A stretch of 14,848 nucleotides of DNA, from positions 1 to 14,848 of the forward strand of contig USLO01000024.1 of NCBI GenBank assembly GCA_900555515.1. Reading direction: 5' to 3'. Shown piece after piece: positions 1 to 7,355 of this stretch. Under the pieces are notes generated by a model, which searched no databases, was not told where the DNA came from, and worked only from the letters and a program-made list of their open reading frames with translations. Both the position numbers and the translations under genes were made by a program. The first letter of the stretch is position 1. Every line of letters starts with the position of its first letter. The stretch is from an uncultured Collinsella sp. GTDB lineage: Bacteria; Actinomycetota; Coriobacteriia; Coriobacteriales; Coriobacteriaceae.

Positions 1-35
1 GCAGCGCGTACCAGCTCTTCAATCTTCTCGGGCAT
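1..35 (-). CDS. 5' end of an unidentified gene, cut by the window edge
   Basis: On the minus strand an ATG at 35-33 opens a frame reading MPEKIEELVRA before the window ends. A strong Shine-Dalgarno sequence, AAGGAGG (complement of 40-46), lies four bases before the ATG, which is why I accept it as a true start. Only eleven codons are visible, rich in acidic and hydrophobic residues as at the start of an alpha helix. No family can be assigned. It is divergent from carD across the 342-bp gap. Confidence 0.6.
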   Translation of the reverse strand, partial: MPEKIEELVRA

Positions 36-377
36 AGATCCTCCTTGTGTTAAAGCCCCCGAGCTCTTGGTCACTCGTAGGGCAAAAGCCAGAGTTTGTA
101 GCACTCTATCACAAGCGACGGGCACTGTCGCAGGGTAAAGCTAATAGATATTGCATATGCACAAAAATGACTACAGCTTGTATGGAGTCACTCAAAGATG
201 CCGGTCTGCCTGCAGATTATGCAGGCGTTGAAAATGCATAAAGGTGTGAATGAGCTGCGTCTGTTATCGAATACTCTTACCTATCAGAGTTGTGTGCTTT
301 TCCTGCATAAAGTACGGGTTTGCGCACGTCAGCGTGTTATTCTAGACATACGTAAATTCGTATAAGTTGGAGGTAGC
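36..377. other. Intergenic region between divergent genes, no gene seen
   Basis: This 342-bp stretch separates a minus-strand gene start from carD. I find no credible protein gene; its composition is visibly more AT-rich than the flanks. It holds a perfect 10-bp palindrome TGCATATGCA (152-161), a 7-bp inverted repeat GCCTGCA/TGCAGGC around a five-base loop (208-226), and the word TGCATAA or its complement at 217-223, 235-241 and 304-310. These could be regulator sites for either gene. The right end holds the likely carD promoter. Confidence 0.6.
320..348 (+). promoter_or_regulatory. Putative promoter of carD
   Basis: A -35-like TTGCGC (320-325) and a -10-like TAGACA (343-348) are separated by 17 bp, the ideal spacing. 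Transcription would start near 355, about 20 bp before carD's start codon, with the Shine-Dalgarno inside the short leader. Matches are moderate (four of six bases in each hexamer), so this is a prediction. Confidence 0.45.
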
Positions 378-863
378 ATGTTCTCAATCGGTCAACACGT
401 CATTCATCCGGGCCAGGGAGTCTGCACCGTCGTCGGTTTTAGGGACGACACACCGCAGCCCATGCTGTTGCTCGAGACCAAGCAGGGACATGCGCAGACG
501 ATCCTCATGTACCCCGTGGCGCAGGCCGACCGTCTGCACGCCGCCATCTCTCAGCAAGATGCCGAGCACCTGCTGAGCCACTATGACGAGCTGGAGTGCG
601 ACACCTTTACCGAGCGCAACAGCTCGCTTGAGGAGACACACTTTAAGCAGCAGCTCAAGCTGGGCGCGCCCGAGACGGTCCGCGTGGCAAAGACCATGAT
701 GCACCGCATTCGCCAGGCCGAGGAAGCTGATAAAAAACCCAGCTCCTACTACATGCGCGTACTCAAGGAGGCCAAGCGCCGCTCCATCGAGGAGTTCGCC
801 GTGGCCTTGGGCGTCACCGAGGAGGCCGCCGAAGCCCGCCTAGCCCAAGCCGCCCTCAACTAA
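378..863 (+). CDS. carD: CarD/CdnL-family RNA polymerase-binding regulator
   Basis: 161-aa protein of normal CarD length. The N-terminal ~58 residues, opening with FSIGQHVIHPGQGVC, match the Tudor-like RNA-polymerase-interacting domain (CarD/TRCF-RID), which binds the beta subunit. Residues ~65-160 are the helical DNA-binding half. CarD proteins stabilise the promoter open complex and tune rRNA and housekeeping transcription. The start is the ATG at 378, supported by GGAGGT about three bases upstream. An oddity is that the protein has no tryptophan at all, so the tryptophan that in Mycobacterium and Thermus CarD wedges into the upstream edge of the -10 element is missing; that stretch reads LEETHFK here. 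A hairpin terminator, one of the repeat family, starts 13 nt after the stop. Family assignment is solid; promoter action is inferred. Confidence 0.88.
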   Translation: MFSIGQHVIHPGQGVCTVVGFRDDTPQPMLLLETKQGHAQTILMYPVAQADRLHAAISQQDAEHLLSHYDELECDTFTERNSSLEETHFKQQLKLGAPETVRVAKTMMHRIRQAEEADKKPSSYYMRVLKEAKRRSIEEFAVALGVTEEAAEARLAQAALN

Positions 864-876
864 CCCATCCGCGCCA

Positions 877-917
877 AAAACCACCACAAAGGGGACAGGC
901 ACCTTTGTGGTGGTTTT
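877..917. repeat. Palindromic repeat copy 1 / probable terminator of carD
   Basis: A 16-bp perfect stem, AAAACCACCACAAAGG (877-892) with its complement (902-917), closes a nine-base loop GGACAGGCA (893-901). It starts 13 nt after the carD stop and is followed by TTTTCTTGTT, so it should act as an intrinsic terminator on the plus strand. The whole sequence recurs near 12311, 12718 and 14298, and inverted near 1587. Confidence 0.85.
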
Positions 918-918
918 C

Positions 919-946
919 TTGTTCTAGTAGTATTCATTCTTATCGA
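919..946 (+). promoter_or_regulatory. Weak candidate promoter for the HD-domain gene
   Basis: TTGTTC (919-924) and TATCGA (941-946) are 16 bp apart in the short gap after the carD terminator. Because a strong hairpin separates the two genes, the HD gene needs some promoter here. The hexamers match consensus only partly, so this is tentative. Confidence 0.3.
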
Positions 947-971
947 TACCCACGAGCACAAGGAGTCTCCT

Positions 972-1571
972 ATGGCAGAGCCGCTTACCGCCGGAATCAC
1001 CCGCGACCGCGCGTTCGAACTGCTCAACGAGCACAACAAGGACCCGTTCCACATCACCCATGGCGAGACGGTCGAGGGCACTATGTGCTACTTTGCGCGC
1101 GAGTTCGACCCCGAGAACGAGGAGTTTTGGGGCATCGTCGGTCTGCTGCACGACCTGGATTGGGAGGAGCATGAGGACGACCCCATGAACCACACCATCT
1201 ATGCTGCCGAGATTCTTGAGGGCGAAGGTGCGTCTCCCGAGCTCATTCGCGCCATCCAGACGCACACGTCGGACTTCAACACCTCGCTGCCCAAACCCGA
1301 GCTGCAGATGGAAAAGATCCTGTTTGCCTGCGATGAGCTCACCGGCCTGATCGGCGCTGCAGTCATCATGCGCCCGAGCAAGAGCGTTATGGACTTTACG
1401 ACCAAGTCGCTCAAGAAGAAGTTCAAGGACAAGCGCTTTGCCGCCGGATGCTCGCGCGACGTGATTTCGCAGGGCGCCGAAATGTTGGGCTGGGAGCTCA
1501 CCGAGCTCTTTGACCGCACCATCGCGGCCATGCAGTCCTTCGCGCCCGACCGCGATACCTTCCAGGCTTAA
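972..1571 (+). CDS. HD-domain metal-dependent phosphohydrolase
   Basis: 199-aa protein with the HD-superfamily metal-binding signature: His30 in ITHGETVEG, the His60-Asp61 doublet in GLLHDLDW, possible extra metal ligands His74 and His98, and the C-terminal Asp121 in ACDELTGL. HD enzymes hydrolyse nucleotides or phosphoesters at a one- or two-metal centre; the substrate here cannot be told. It is a stand-alone HD domain without GGDEF, PAS or RelA parts, so it is not obviously a cyclic-dinucleotide or ppGpp enzyme. Related stand-alone proteins are annotated only as HDIG or hydrolase. AAGGAG lies six bases before the ATG at 972. It is flanked by repeat copies 1 and 2 and converges on proA. No signal peptide or membrane segment is seen, so it is cytoplasmic. 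Confidence 0.82.
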   Translation: MAEPLTAGITRDRAFELLNEHNKDPFHITHGETVEGTMCYFAREFDPENEEFWGIVGLLHDLDWEEHEDDPMNHTIYAAEILEGEGASPELIRAIQTHTSDFNTSLPKPELQMEKILFACDELTGLIGAAVIMRPSKSVMDFTTKSLKKKFKDKRFAAGCSRDVISQGAEMLGWELTELFDRTIAAMQSFAPDRDTFQA

Positions 1572-1586
1572 TCGCCCACACCACCT

Positions 1587-1627
1587 AAAACCACCACAAA
1601 GGTGCCTGTCCCCTTTGTGGTGGTTAT
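1587..1627. repeat. Palindromic repeat copy 2 (inverted), bidirectional terminator
   Basis: The same 16-bp stem as copy 1 (AAAACCACCACAAAGG at 1587-1602 with 1612-1627, final A-T pair lost), but the loop reads TGCCTGTCC (1603-1611), the reverse complement of the other copies. It lies 15 nt after the HD-gene stop and about 14 nt after the proA stop, in a convergent gap. It can serve both genes. On the proA strand the stem ends in TTTT. Confidence 0.85.
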
Positions 1628-1641
1628 TGTTTGCGAGGGCT

Positions 1642-2928
1642 TTAGGGGCGGACCTGGCCGGTGCCTCGGAGCTTGTATTTGTAGGTGGTGAGGGCCTCGG
1701 CGGCGAAGGGGCCGCGGGCGTGGAGCTTTTGGGTCGAGATGCCGATCTCGGCGCCCAGGCCAAACTCGCCGCCGTCGGTGAAGCGCGTGCTGGCGTTGGC
1801 GTACACGGCCGAGGCATCGACCGCATCCAGGAAGCGCTCGCAAGCATCCGTGTCCTCGGCAACGATGGCCTCGGAGTGCATCGTGCCGTAGCGGTTGATG
1901 TGTGCGATGGCCTCGTCCTCGCTTGCCACGACTTTCACGCTCATCTCGAGCGCCAGGTACTCGCGACCCCAGTCCTCCTCAGTCGCGGCGACGTAGTCAT
2001 CACCCTCGGCAAGCCCGGCATCGGCGCATGCGGCGCAGGTTGCCTCGTCGCCGTGAATGAGCACGCCGTGGTCGTGCAGCACGGCAACGACCGCAGGCAA
2101 AAACGCATCGGCCACAGCACGGTCGACCAGCAGCGACTCGGCGGCATTGCACACGCCTACGCGCTGGGTCTTGGCATTAACGATAATGTTGAGCGCCTTA
2201 TCAAAGTCGGCGGATTCATGCACGTAGATGTGGCAGTTGCCCGTGCCCGTCTCGATCACCGGCACAAGCGACTCGCGCACGCAGCGCTGGATCAGGCCTG
2301 CACCTCCGCGCGGAATGAGTACGTCGACAATACCGCGGAGCTTCATGAGCTCGCCGGTAGCCTCGCGGTCGGTGGACTCGATCATCGACACGGCCTCGCG
2401 CGGGAAGCCCTTGGCCTCGAGCGCATCGGCCAGCAGCTCGGCGATCATGGCACACGAGTGATAGGCCAGCGAGCCGCCGCGTAGAATGCAGGCGTTGCCG
2501 GTACGGATGCAGATGCCTGCGGCGTCGGCCGTCACGTTGGGGCGCGCCTCGTAGACCATGGCGACCAGGCCCAACGGCACGCTCACGCGGGTCAGGTCCA
2601 CACCGCTCGCAAGCACGCGGTGGTCGAGCACGCGGCCGACGGGATCGGGCAGCTCGGCGAGCTTCTCCAAACCGGCGGCCATGCCCTCGACGCGCTCAGG
2701 CGTCAGCAGCAGACGGTCGAGCAGACCGGCTGAAGTGCCCGCATCGCACGCGGCGGACATATCGAGCTCGTTAGCGGCGACGATGGAGTCGACACCGTTG
2801 CGCAGTGCTGCGGCCATGGCGCGCACGGCCTCCTGACGCTGCTCATCGCTCGCCGTGGCAAGCGAGGCCGACGCTGCCTTGGCGGCAACGGCAAGATCGT
2901 GGACATACGTGGCTATATCGACCGACAT
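1642..2928 (-). CDS. proA: Glutamate-5-semialdehyde dehydrogenase (gamma-glutamyl phosphate reductase)
   Basis: 428-aa protein of full ProA length. It reduces gamma-glutamyl phosphate with NADPH to glutamate-5-semialdehyde, the second step of proline synthesis, in the cytoplasm. Diagnostic stretches are VYEARPNVTADAAG (~126-138), the IPRGGAGLI region (~205-213), and the catalytic cysteine at 260 in QRVGVCNAAESLLV. The C-terminal FGLGAEIGISTQKLHARGP is typical of ProA. The start at 2928 follows a purine-rich AGGAGAAAGGG sequence. Its partner proB lies 1.6 kb away on the same strand, with a divergent hydrolase gene inserted between them, so the usual proBA operon is split. The gene ends against repeat copy 2. 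Assignment is secure. Confidence 0.96.
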   Translation of the reverse strand: MSVDIATYVHDLAVAAKAASASLATASDEQRQEAVRAMAAALRNGVDSIVAANELDMSAACDAGTSAGLLDRLLLTPERVEGMAAGLEKLAELPDPVGRVLDHRVLASGVDLTRVSVPLGLVAMVYEARPNVTADAAGICIRTGNACILRGGSLAYHSCAMIAELLADALEAKGFPREAVSMIESTDREATGELMKLRGIVDVLIPRGGAGLIQRCVRESLVPVIETGTGNCHIYVHESADFDKALNIIVNAKTQRVGVCNAAESLLVDRAVADAFLPAVVAVLHDHGVLIHGDEATCAACADAGLAEGDDYVAATEEDWGREYLALEMSVKVVASEDEAIAHINRYGTMHSEAIVAEDTDACERFLDAVDASAVYANASTRFTDGGEFGLGAEIGISTQKLHARGPFAAEALTTYKYKLRGTGQVRP

Positions 2929-2971
2929 GGACGGCCCTTTCTCCTAGAAGTTTGCAACCATGGTAGCCGAT

Positions 2972-3002
2972 TTGCGCATGGCCTCGCCCGCGGCGGTAGA
3001 AT
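2972..3002 (+). promoter_or_regulatory. Weak candidate promoter for the S33 hydrolase gene
   Basis: In the 112-bp divergent gap between proA and the hydrolase gene, TTGCGC (2972-2977) and TAGAAT (2997-3002) form a possible plus-strand promoter about 38 bp before the start codon. The 19-bp spacing is long, so confidence is low. I found no clear minus-strand promoter for proA in the same gap. Confidence 0.3.
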
Positions 3003-3040
3003 TGGTCAACCCGAAACACCGCAACGAACGGAAGACTCAC

Positions 3041-4459
3041 ATGGCCCTCATCACTTCGTACCACGTCCCCGGCCTTTATGTCGAGGACCACAGCATCGAC
3101 GTCCCCCTTGACTGGCGCGGCCTGGAGCCGATGCTCCTGGCCGTCGGCAGCACCATGCGCCGCGGCGCCATGCCGGCACCAATCGCCGGCGCGCCCGAGA
3201 GCATCAAGCTCTTCTACCGCGTGGTTTGCGCGCCCGACCGCATCAACGACGATCTGCCGCTGCTCCTGTTTTTGCAGGGCGGCCCCGGCGGCGAGAGCCC
3301 GCGTCCGCTGTCGCCCACAAGCGACGGCTGGATCGAGGAGGCCGTCAAGCACTTCCGCGTGGTCCTTCCCGACCAGCGCGGCACCGGACGCAGTAGCTGC
3401 GTGGACGGGCGCACGATTGCCGCCTTGGGCGATCGCGCCGAGGCAGCAGGCGCCAATGCGGCCCGCTCGCAGGCGGACTTCCTCAAGCGCCACCTCGCCA
3501 GCTCCATCGTGCGCGATTTTGAGTACCTGCGCCTGGTGGGCTTTGGCGGCAAGCCGTGGGTCACGCTCGGCCAGAGCTACGGCGGCTTTTTGACGTTGAG
3601 CTATCTGTCGCTCTTCCCCGAGGGCGTGGCGGCAAGCTTTACCTGCGGCGGCATTCCGCACGTGCCGGCGAGCGCCAGCGAGGTCTACGCGCACACCTTC
3701 CCACGCATGGCAGCCAAGACGCAGCAGTATTACGACCGCTACCCCGCCGACGTCGAGCGCGTGGCAGCCCTGGCCGATGCGCTTGAGGAGCAGAAGCCCG
3801 CGCTGCCCGACGGCTCGCCAATGACGGTGGAGCGCCTGCAGCTTATGGGCAGCGACTTTGGCATGAAGCCGAGCTTTGAGCGCATGCATTGGATTATCGA
3901 TCACGCTTTTGTTGACGGCGACGGCACGCTGACCTGCGGCGCCTCGGTATCTGACAGCTTTTTGATGCGCGCCTTCGAGCGCACCAACACGCGCACGAAT
4001 CCGCTGTACTGGACGCTTCAGGAGTTCATCTACGCCGACGGCGACACCATGCCCATTCGCTGGGCCGCGGCAGAAGAGAAGGCACACCGTGCCGAGTTCG
4101 ACACGCTCGCGCGCCCGCTCATGTTTACCGGCGAGGCCATGTTCCCGTGGATGTTTGAGCAGATGCCCGAGCTCAAGCCCTTCAAGCCCGCCATGGACCT
4201 GCTGATGGAAGACACAAGCTGGGACAAGATCTACGACCCGCAGCGCCTGGCCTGCAACGAAGTGCCGCTCCAGGCCGCGGTGTATTTCGACGACATGTAC
4301 GTGGATTCGGACCTGCAGCTCGACACGCTCAGCCGCGTGGGCAACTCACATGCCTGGGTGACCAACGAGTTCGAGCACGACGGTCTGCACGGCAGCGTGG
4401 TGTTCAAGCGCCTCTTCGACGAAGCCCTCAACCGCGGAGACCTGCGTCAGATCTTCTAA
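3041..4459 (+). CDS. Alpha/beta hydrolase, proline iminopeptidase-like (peptidase family S33)
   Basis: 472-aa cytoplasmic alpha/beta hydrolase. LQGGPGGESPRP (~79-90) is the oxyanion-hole HGGPG-type motif, VLPDQRGTGRSS (108-119) is the family DQRG motif, and GQSYGGF (177-183) places the nucleophile at Ser179. The acid is probably in AVYFDDMYVD (~413-422) and the base His446 or His450 in EFEHDGLHGS. Family S33 enzymes of this type release an N-terminal proline from peptides. I start the gene at 3041, preceded by GGAAG at six bases, not at an upstream in-frame ATG at 2960. It lies between proA and proB, divergent from proA, which fits a role in proline supply. Substrate preference is inferred; other S33 aminopeptidases look similar. 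It ends before a tandem repeat and a strong terminator. Confidence 0.83.
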   Translation: MALITSYHVPGLYVEDHSIDVPLDWRGLEPMLLAVGSTMRRGAMPAPIAGAPESIKLFYRVVCAPDRINDDLPLLLFLQGGPGGESPRPLSPTSDGWIEEAVKHFRVVLPDQRGTGRSSCVDGRTIAALGDRAEAAGANAARSQADFLKRHLASSIVRDFEYLRLVGFGGKPWVTLGQSYGGFLTLSYLSLFPEGVAASFTCGGIPHVPASASEVYAHTFPRMAAKTQQYYDRYPADVERVAALADALEEQKPALPDGSPMTVERLQLMGSDFGMKPSFERMHWIIDHAFVDGDGTLTCGASVSDSFLMRAFERTNTRTNPLYWTLQEFIYADGDTMPIRWAAAEEKAHRAEFDTLARPLMFTGEAMFPWMFEQMPELKPFKPAMDLLMEDTSWDKIYDPQRLACNEVPLQAAVYFDDMYVDSDLQLDTLSRVGNSHAWVTNEFEHDGLHGSVVFKRLFDEALNRGDLRQIF

Positions 4460-4460
4460 C

Positions 4461-4513
4461 AAAAGAGAGTCCCCACCTGCCGGCACAAAAAGAACGTCCC
4501 CAGGTGCCGGCAC
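4461..4513. repeat. Tandem 26/27-bp repeat containing GTCCCC and TGCCGGCAC
   Basis: Two adjacent imperfect copies, 4461-4486 and 4487-4513, each consist of an A-rich run, GTCCCCA, CC or GG, then TGCCGGCAC. The second ends in the perfect palindrome GTGCCGGCAC (4504-4513). TGCCGGCAC of copy one can pair with GTGCCGGCA of copy two. It lies two bases after the hydrolase stop and just before the terminator at 4516. It is unrelated in arm sequence to the 877-type repeat, but both carry GTCCCC and GGTGCC words. Confidence 0.75.
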
Positions 4514-4515
4514 GA

Positions 4516-4557
4516 GAAAGACAGCGCTGCGGGAAACGATCCGCAGCGCTGTCTTTC
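4516..4557. terminator. Strong bidirectional terminator between hydrolase gene and proB
   Basis: GAAAGACAGCGCTGCGG (4516-4532) pairs perfectly with 4541-4557 (17 bp) around an eight-base loop. On the plus strand the stem ends CTTTCTTT. On the minus strand it begins one base after the proB stop codon. It is well placed to end both convergent transcripts. Confidence 0.88.
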
Positions 4558-4558
4558 T

Positions 4559-5686
4559 TTATGCAAATACAATCAAGTTGTCTCGATGGATCGCCGGCTT
4601 CTCGGCCAGGTTAGCGAGCAGGCGGTTGCTGGCGATCTGGTCCTGGCGGCGGCCGGCGGCAAGTTCCAACACGTCCGAATCGGCCTCGGCGATACCGCGG
4701 GCGACGACCATACCGCTCGGATCGCACACATCGAGCACATCGCCCTCGGCAAACTGGCCATCGACCTCGCGAATACCCACCGCAAGCAGGGAAGAGCCAC
4801 GGCTGACCAGCGCCTTCGCAGCACCATCATCGACCGTCACCGAGCCATGCGCCTTGTCGCCCAGCGCGATCCACAGCTTGCGGGGTGCGATGTCCAGACG
4901 CTCCGCCGGCGGATCGAACAGCGTGCCCACGCTCTCGCCGCGAGCGAGGCGCACGAGCGCATCGGGCTCTTCGCCCGAGCAAATCACGCTCTGAATGCCC
5001 GCCGTCATCAGGATGCGGCTCGCGCGGATCTTGGTAATCATGCCGCCCGTGCCCACCGATGTGGAAGAATCGCCCGCCGAGGCGATAATCTTGGCATCGA
5101 TCTTATGCACGACCGGGACAAACTCGGCCGTCGGGTCCTCATGCGGATTGGCAGTATAGAGGCCATCGATGTCCGAGAGCGTCACGCACAGATCGGCCGA
5201 GACCAGGCAGCTCACAAGCGCCGCCAGTGTGTCGTTGTCGCCAAACTTGATCTCGTCGACGGTGACGGTATCGTTCTCGTTGACGACCGGCACCACGCCC
5301 AGCTCCACCAGGCGCAGCAGGGCGTCGCGCGCGTGCAGGTAGGACGTGCGACGCGCCGTGTCGTGACGCGTGAGCAGCACGAGCGAGGTGAGCAGGTCGC
5401 GCGCATGGAACTCCTCGTCGTAGGCCGACGAGATGATGCACTGACCAGCCGAGGCGCAGGCCTGCAGGCTCGGAAGGTCGCCGACCGGCTTGCGGTCGAA
5501 GCCCAACACGGGATAGCCACAGGCAATAGCGCCCGAGCTCACCACGACCAGACGCCAGCCGAGCTTGCGCAGCGCTGCGGCTTGATCGGCAAGTCCGCCG
5601 ATAAAGGCGCGGTTGACCTTGCCATCGGCGCCCACCACCGTGGACGAACCGATCTTTACCACCATCGTTTTATAAGAAGTCGTCAT
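4559..5686 (-). CDS. proB: Glutamate 5-kinase
   Basis: 375-aa protein with the full two-domain ProB layout. Residues 1-~260 are the amino-acid-kinase domain: VVKIGSSTV near the N terminus, VVPVVNENDTV (132-142), KFGDNDTLAALVS (147-159), SDIDGLYTANP (171-181) and GTGGMITKI (212-220). Residues ~278-360 form the C-terminal PUA domain. It phosphorylates L-glutamate with ATP, the committed and usually proline-inhibited step of proline synthesis. The ATG at 5686 fits homologue length, but I see no clear Shine-Dalgarno before it, so the start is slightly uncertain. It lies 79 bp downstream of the nicotinate phosphoribosyltransferase gene on the same strand, possibly co-transcribed. proA is 1.6 kb further along. 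Assignment is secure. Confidence 0.96.
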   Translation of the reverse strand: MTTSYKTMVVKIGSSTVVGADGKVNRAFIGGLADQAAALRKLGWRLVVVSSGAIACGYPVLGFDRKPVGDLPSLQACASAGQCIISSAYDEEFHARDLLTSLVLLTRHDTARRTSYLHARDALLRLVELGVVPVVNENDTVTVDEIKFGDNDTLAALVSCLVSADLCVTLSDIDGLYTANPHEDPTAEFVPVVHKIDAKIIASAGDSSTSVGTGGMITKIRASRILMTAGIQSVICSGEEPDALVRLARGESVGTLFDPPAERLDIAPRKLWIALGDKAHGSVTVDDGAAKALVSRGSSLLAVGIREVDGQFAEGDVLDVCDPSGMVVARGIAEADSDVLELAAGRRQDQIASNRLLANLAEKPAIHRDNLIVFA

Positions 5687-5765
5687 ACGTCAAACCAATC
5701 AACTGTTCAGCGAACGGCCGAGCTGGCGGCCAAGGGAGCGTGACTCGCCCCTACCGCCCAAGGAA

Positions 5766-7271
5766 TCATTTTGCCCAGGGGAAAGCCGAGGACGCGGCCA
5801 TGTTCTTGCGCACGAGCTCGTCGCGCACCTGAGCCAGGCCCTGCTCCATGCCCACCACATAGGTCTGCGGGTACAGGAAGCGCTTGAAAGCTGCGTCCAG
5901 ATGATCGAGCGCCCAAACACAGCGCTCGCGCGCGTCCTGGATGCTCTCACGCGGAGCCACTGCACTGCCATCGCGCACGATCGGCACCAGCAGCTCGCGA
6001 TACTCAAGCTCCGACACGTCGGTCACCAGGGCGGCATCATTCACGGCCACGAGGGTATTGCCGCGCGCGGCGCCCTCCCCCACCAGATGGTCCTCGTCGT
6101 AGATCATGTCGCAGACCGGGCCGCCAAAGCCGTCGTAATAACGGCGCACGCGCTGCACGCCCGGGATCGTGCGCTTGTAGGGCTGTTCGGAGAGCTTGAC
6201 CACCGGCGTCCACGGGTCGGCCTCGCTCGCACGGCGGGCGGAAAGCTTGTACACGCCGCCCAGCGCCGGCTGGTCGTAGCAGGTCGCGAGCTTGGTGCCC
6301 ACGCCAAAGCTATCGATGGGCGCGCCCTGGTCGAGCAGCGACTGAATCGTGTACTCATCCAGATCGTTAGAAACCGAGATCCCCACATAGGGCAGGCCCT
6401 CGGCATCGAAACGACCGCGGACATACTTGGAGAGCTTGGCGAGATCGCCCGAGTCAATGCGAATAGCCGACAGGCGCTCGCCCACCGCCTCCATCTCCTT
6501 GGCGACCGTAATGGCATGCTCGCAGCCCTCGCGCACGTCATAGGTGTCGATGAGCAGTGTACAGTTCTTGGGGCTCGACTTGGCAAAGGCGCGGAAGGCC
6601 TCGAGCTCGGAATCGAAGCTCATCACCCAGCTGTGCGCATGCGTGCCAAAGACGGGAATACCGTAGCGGCGGCCGGCGAGCACATTGGACGTAGAGGAGC
6701 AGCCGGCAACGTAGCTCGCGCGCGCAACGGCCAGGCCGCCATCGGGACCCTGGGCGCGGCGCAGGCCAAACTCCGCCACGGGGCGACCGTCAGCGGCGAG
6801 CACCACGCGCGCCGTCTTGGTGGCGACAAGCGTCTGAAACCCGACGATGTTGAGCAGCGCCGTCTCAAGCAGCTGGCACTCCAGCGCAGGACCGGTGACG
6901 CGCACCATGGGCTCGCGCGGAAAGACGAGCTCGCCCTCGGGGACGGCGTCGATGTTTACATGCGCACGAAAATCGCGCAGGTAGTCGAGGAATGCGGACT
7001 TGAACATCGCGCCGCCGGCCGGGGCCTGGAGCGAGGCGAGGTAGTCGATATCCTCGGGCGTAAAGCGCAGGTTCTCGACCAACTCGGGCAGCTCGGCGGT
7101 ACCGCACATGACGGCGTAGGCGCTACCAAAGGGATGGTCGCGGTAAAACGCGGTAAAACAACCCTGCTCATTGGCCTTGCCGCTCTCCCACAGGCCCTGG
7201 GCCATAGTGAGCTCGTACAGATCGGTGAGCATTGCGATGTCGGTGGGATGAGAGATGTCGGTCAAAGCCAT
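5766..7271 (-). CDS. pncB: Nicotinate phosphoribosyltransferase
   Basis: 501-aa enzyme that couples nicotinate and PRPP to nicotinate mononucleotide, the entry of NAD salvage (Preiss-Handler route). MLTDLYELTMAQG (14-26) is the N-terminal family signature. EFGLRRAQGPDGG (167-179) contributes phosphate- and base-binding residues, GTHAHSW (209-215) carries the histidine (His213) that is autophosphorylated in this family, and AIRIDSGDL follows. The length of about 500 residues and the C-terminal extension are of the Gram-positive type. I chose the ATG at 7271, with AAAGG eight bases upstream, over an in-frame ATG 57 bp earlier that adds a non-conserved, histidine- and threonine-rich leader. It is preceded by the tail-anchored protein gene (84-bp gap) and followed by proB, all on the minus strand. 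Symbol use (pncB) varies between genomes. Confidence 0.93.
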   Translation of the reverse strand: MALTDISHPTDIAMLTDLYELTMAQGLWESGKANEQGCFTAFYRDHPFGSAYAVMCGTAELPELVENLRFTPEDIDYLASLQAPAGGAMFKSAFLDYLRDFRAHVNIDAVPEGELVFPREPMVRVTGPALECQLLETALLNIVGFQTLVATKTARVVLAADGRPVAEFGLRRAQGPDGGLAVARASYVAGCSSTSNVLAGRRYGIPVFGTHAHSWVMSFDSELEAFRAFAKSSPKNCTLLIDTYDVREGCEHAITVAKEMEAVGERLSAIRIDSGDLAKLSKYVRGRFDAEGLPYVGISVSNDLDEYTIQSLLDQGAPIDSFGVGTKLATCYDQPALGGVYKLSARRASEADPWTPVVKLSEQPYKRTIPGVQRVRRYYDGFGGPVCDMIYDEDHLVGEGAARGNTLVAVNDAALVTDVSELEYRELLVPIVRDGSAVAPRESIQDARERCVWALDHLDAAFKRFLYPQTYVVGMEQGLAQVRDELVRKNMAASSAFPWAK

Positions 7272-7355
7272 GGGGCGACCTTTCGAATGTGTGGTGCAGA
7301 ATTTGAGGGTTGGACGAGAGCAGAGCATGCGGACATGACGCCCGATGCAAATCGG

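Noticed and set aside
47..241. 64-codon plus-strand open frame at the left end
   Set aside because: No ribosome-binding site, no recognisable protein character, AT-rich intergenic composition, and it overlaps probable regulatory DNA.
877..917. CRISPR repeat
   Set aside because: The copies are dispersed by hundreds to thousands of bases between ordinary genes, one is inverted, and there are no regular spacers or cas genes.
1510..2484. Long plus-strand open frames across proA, proB and pncB
   Set aside because: They are GC-rich antisense shadows of clearly recognised minus-strand enzymes and lack family motifs or ribosome-binding sites.
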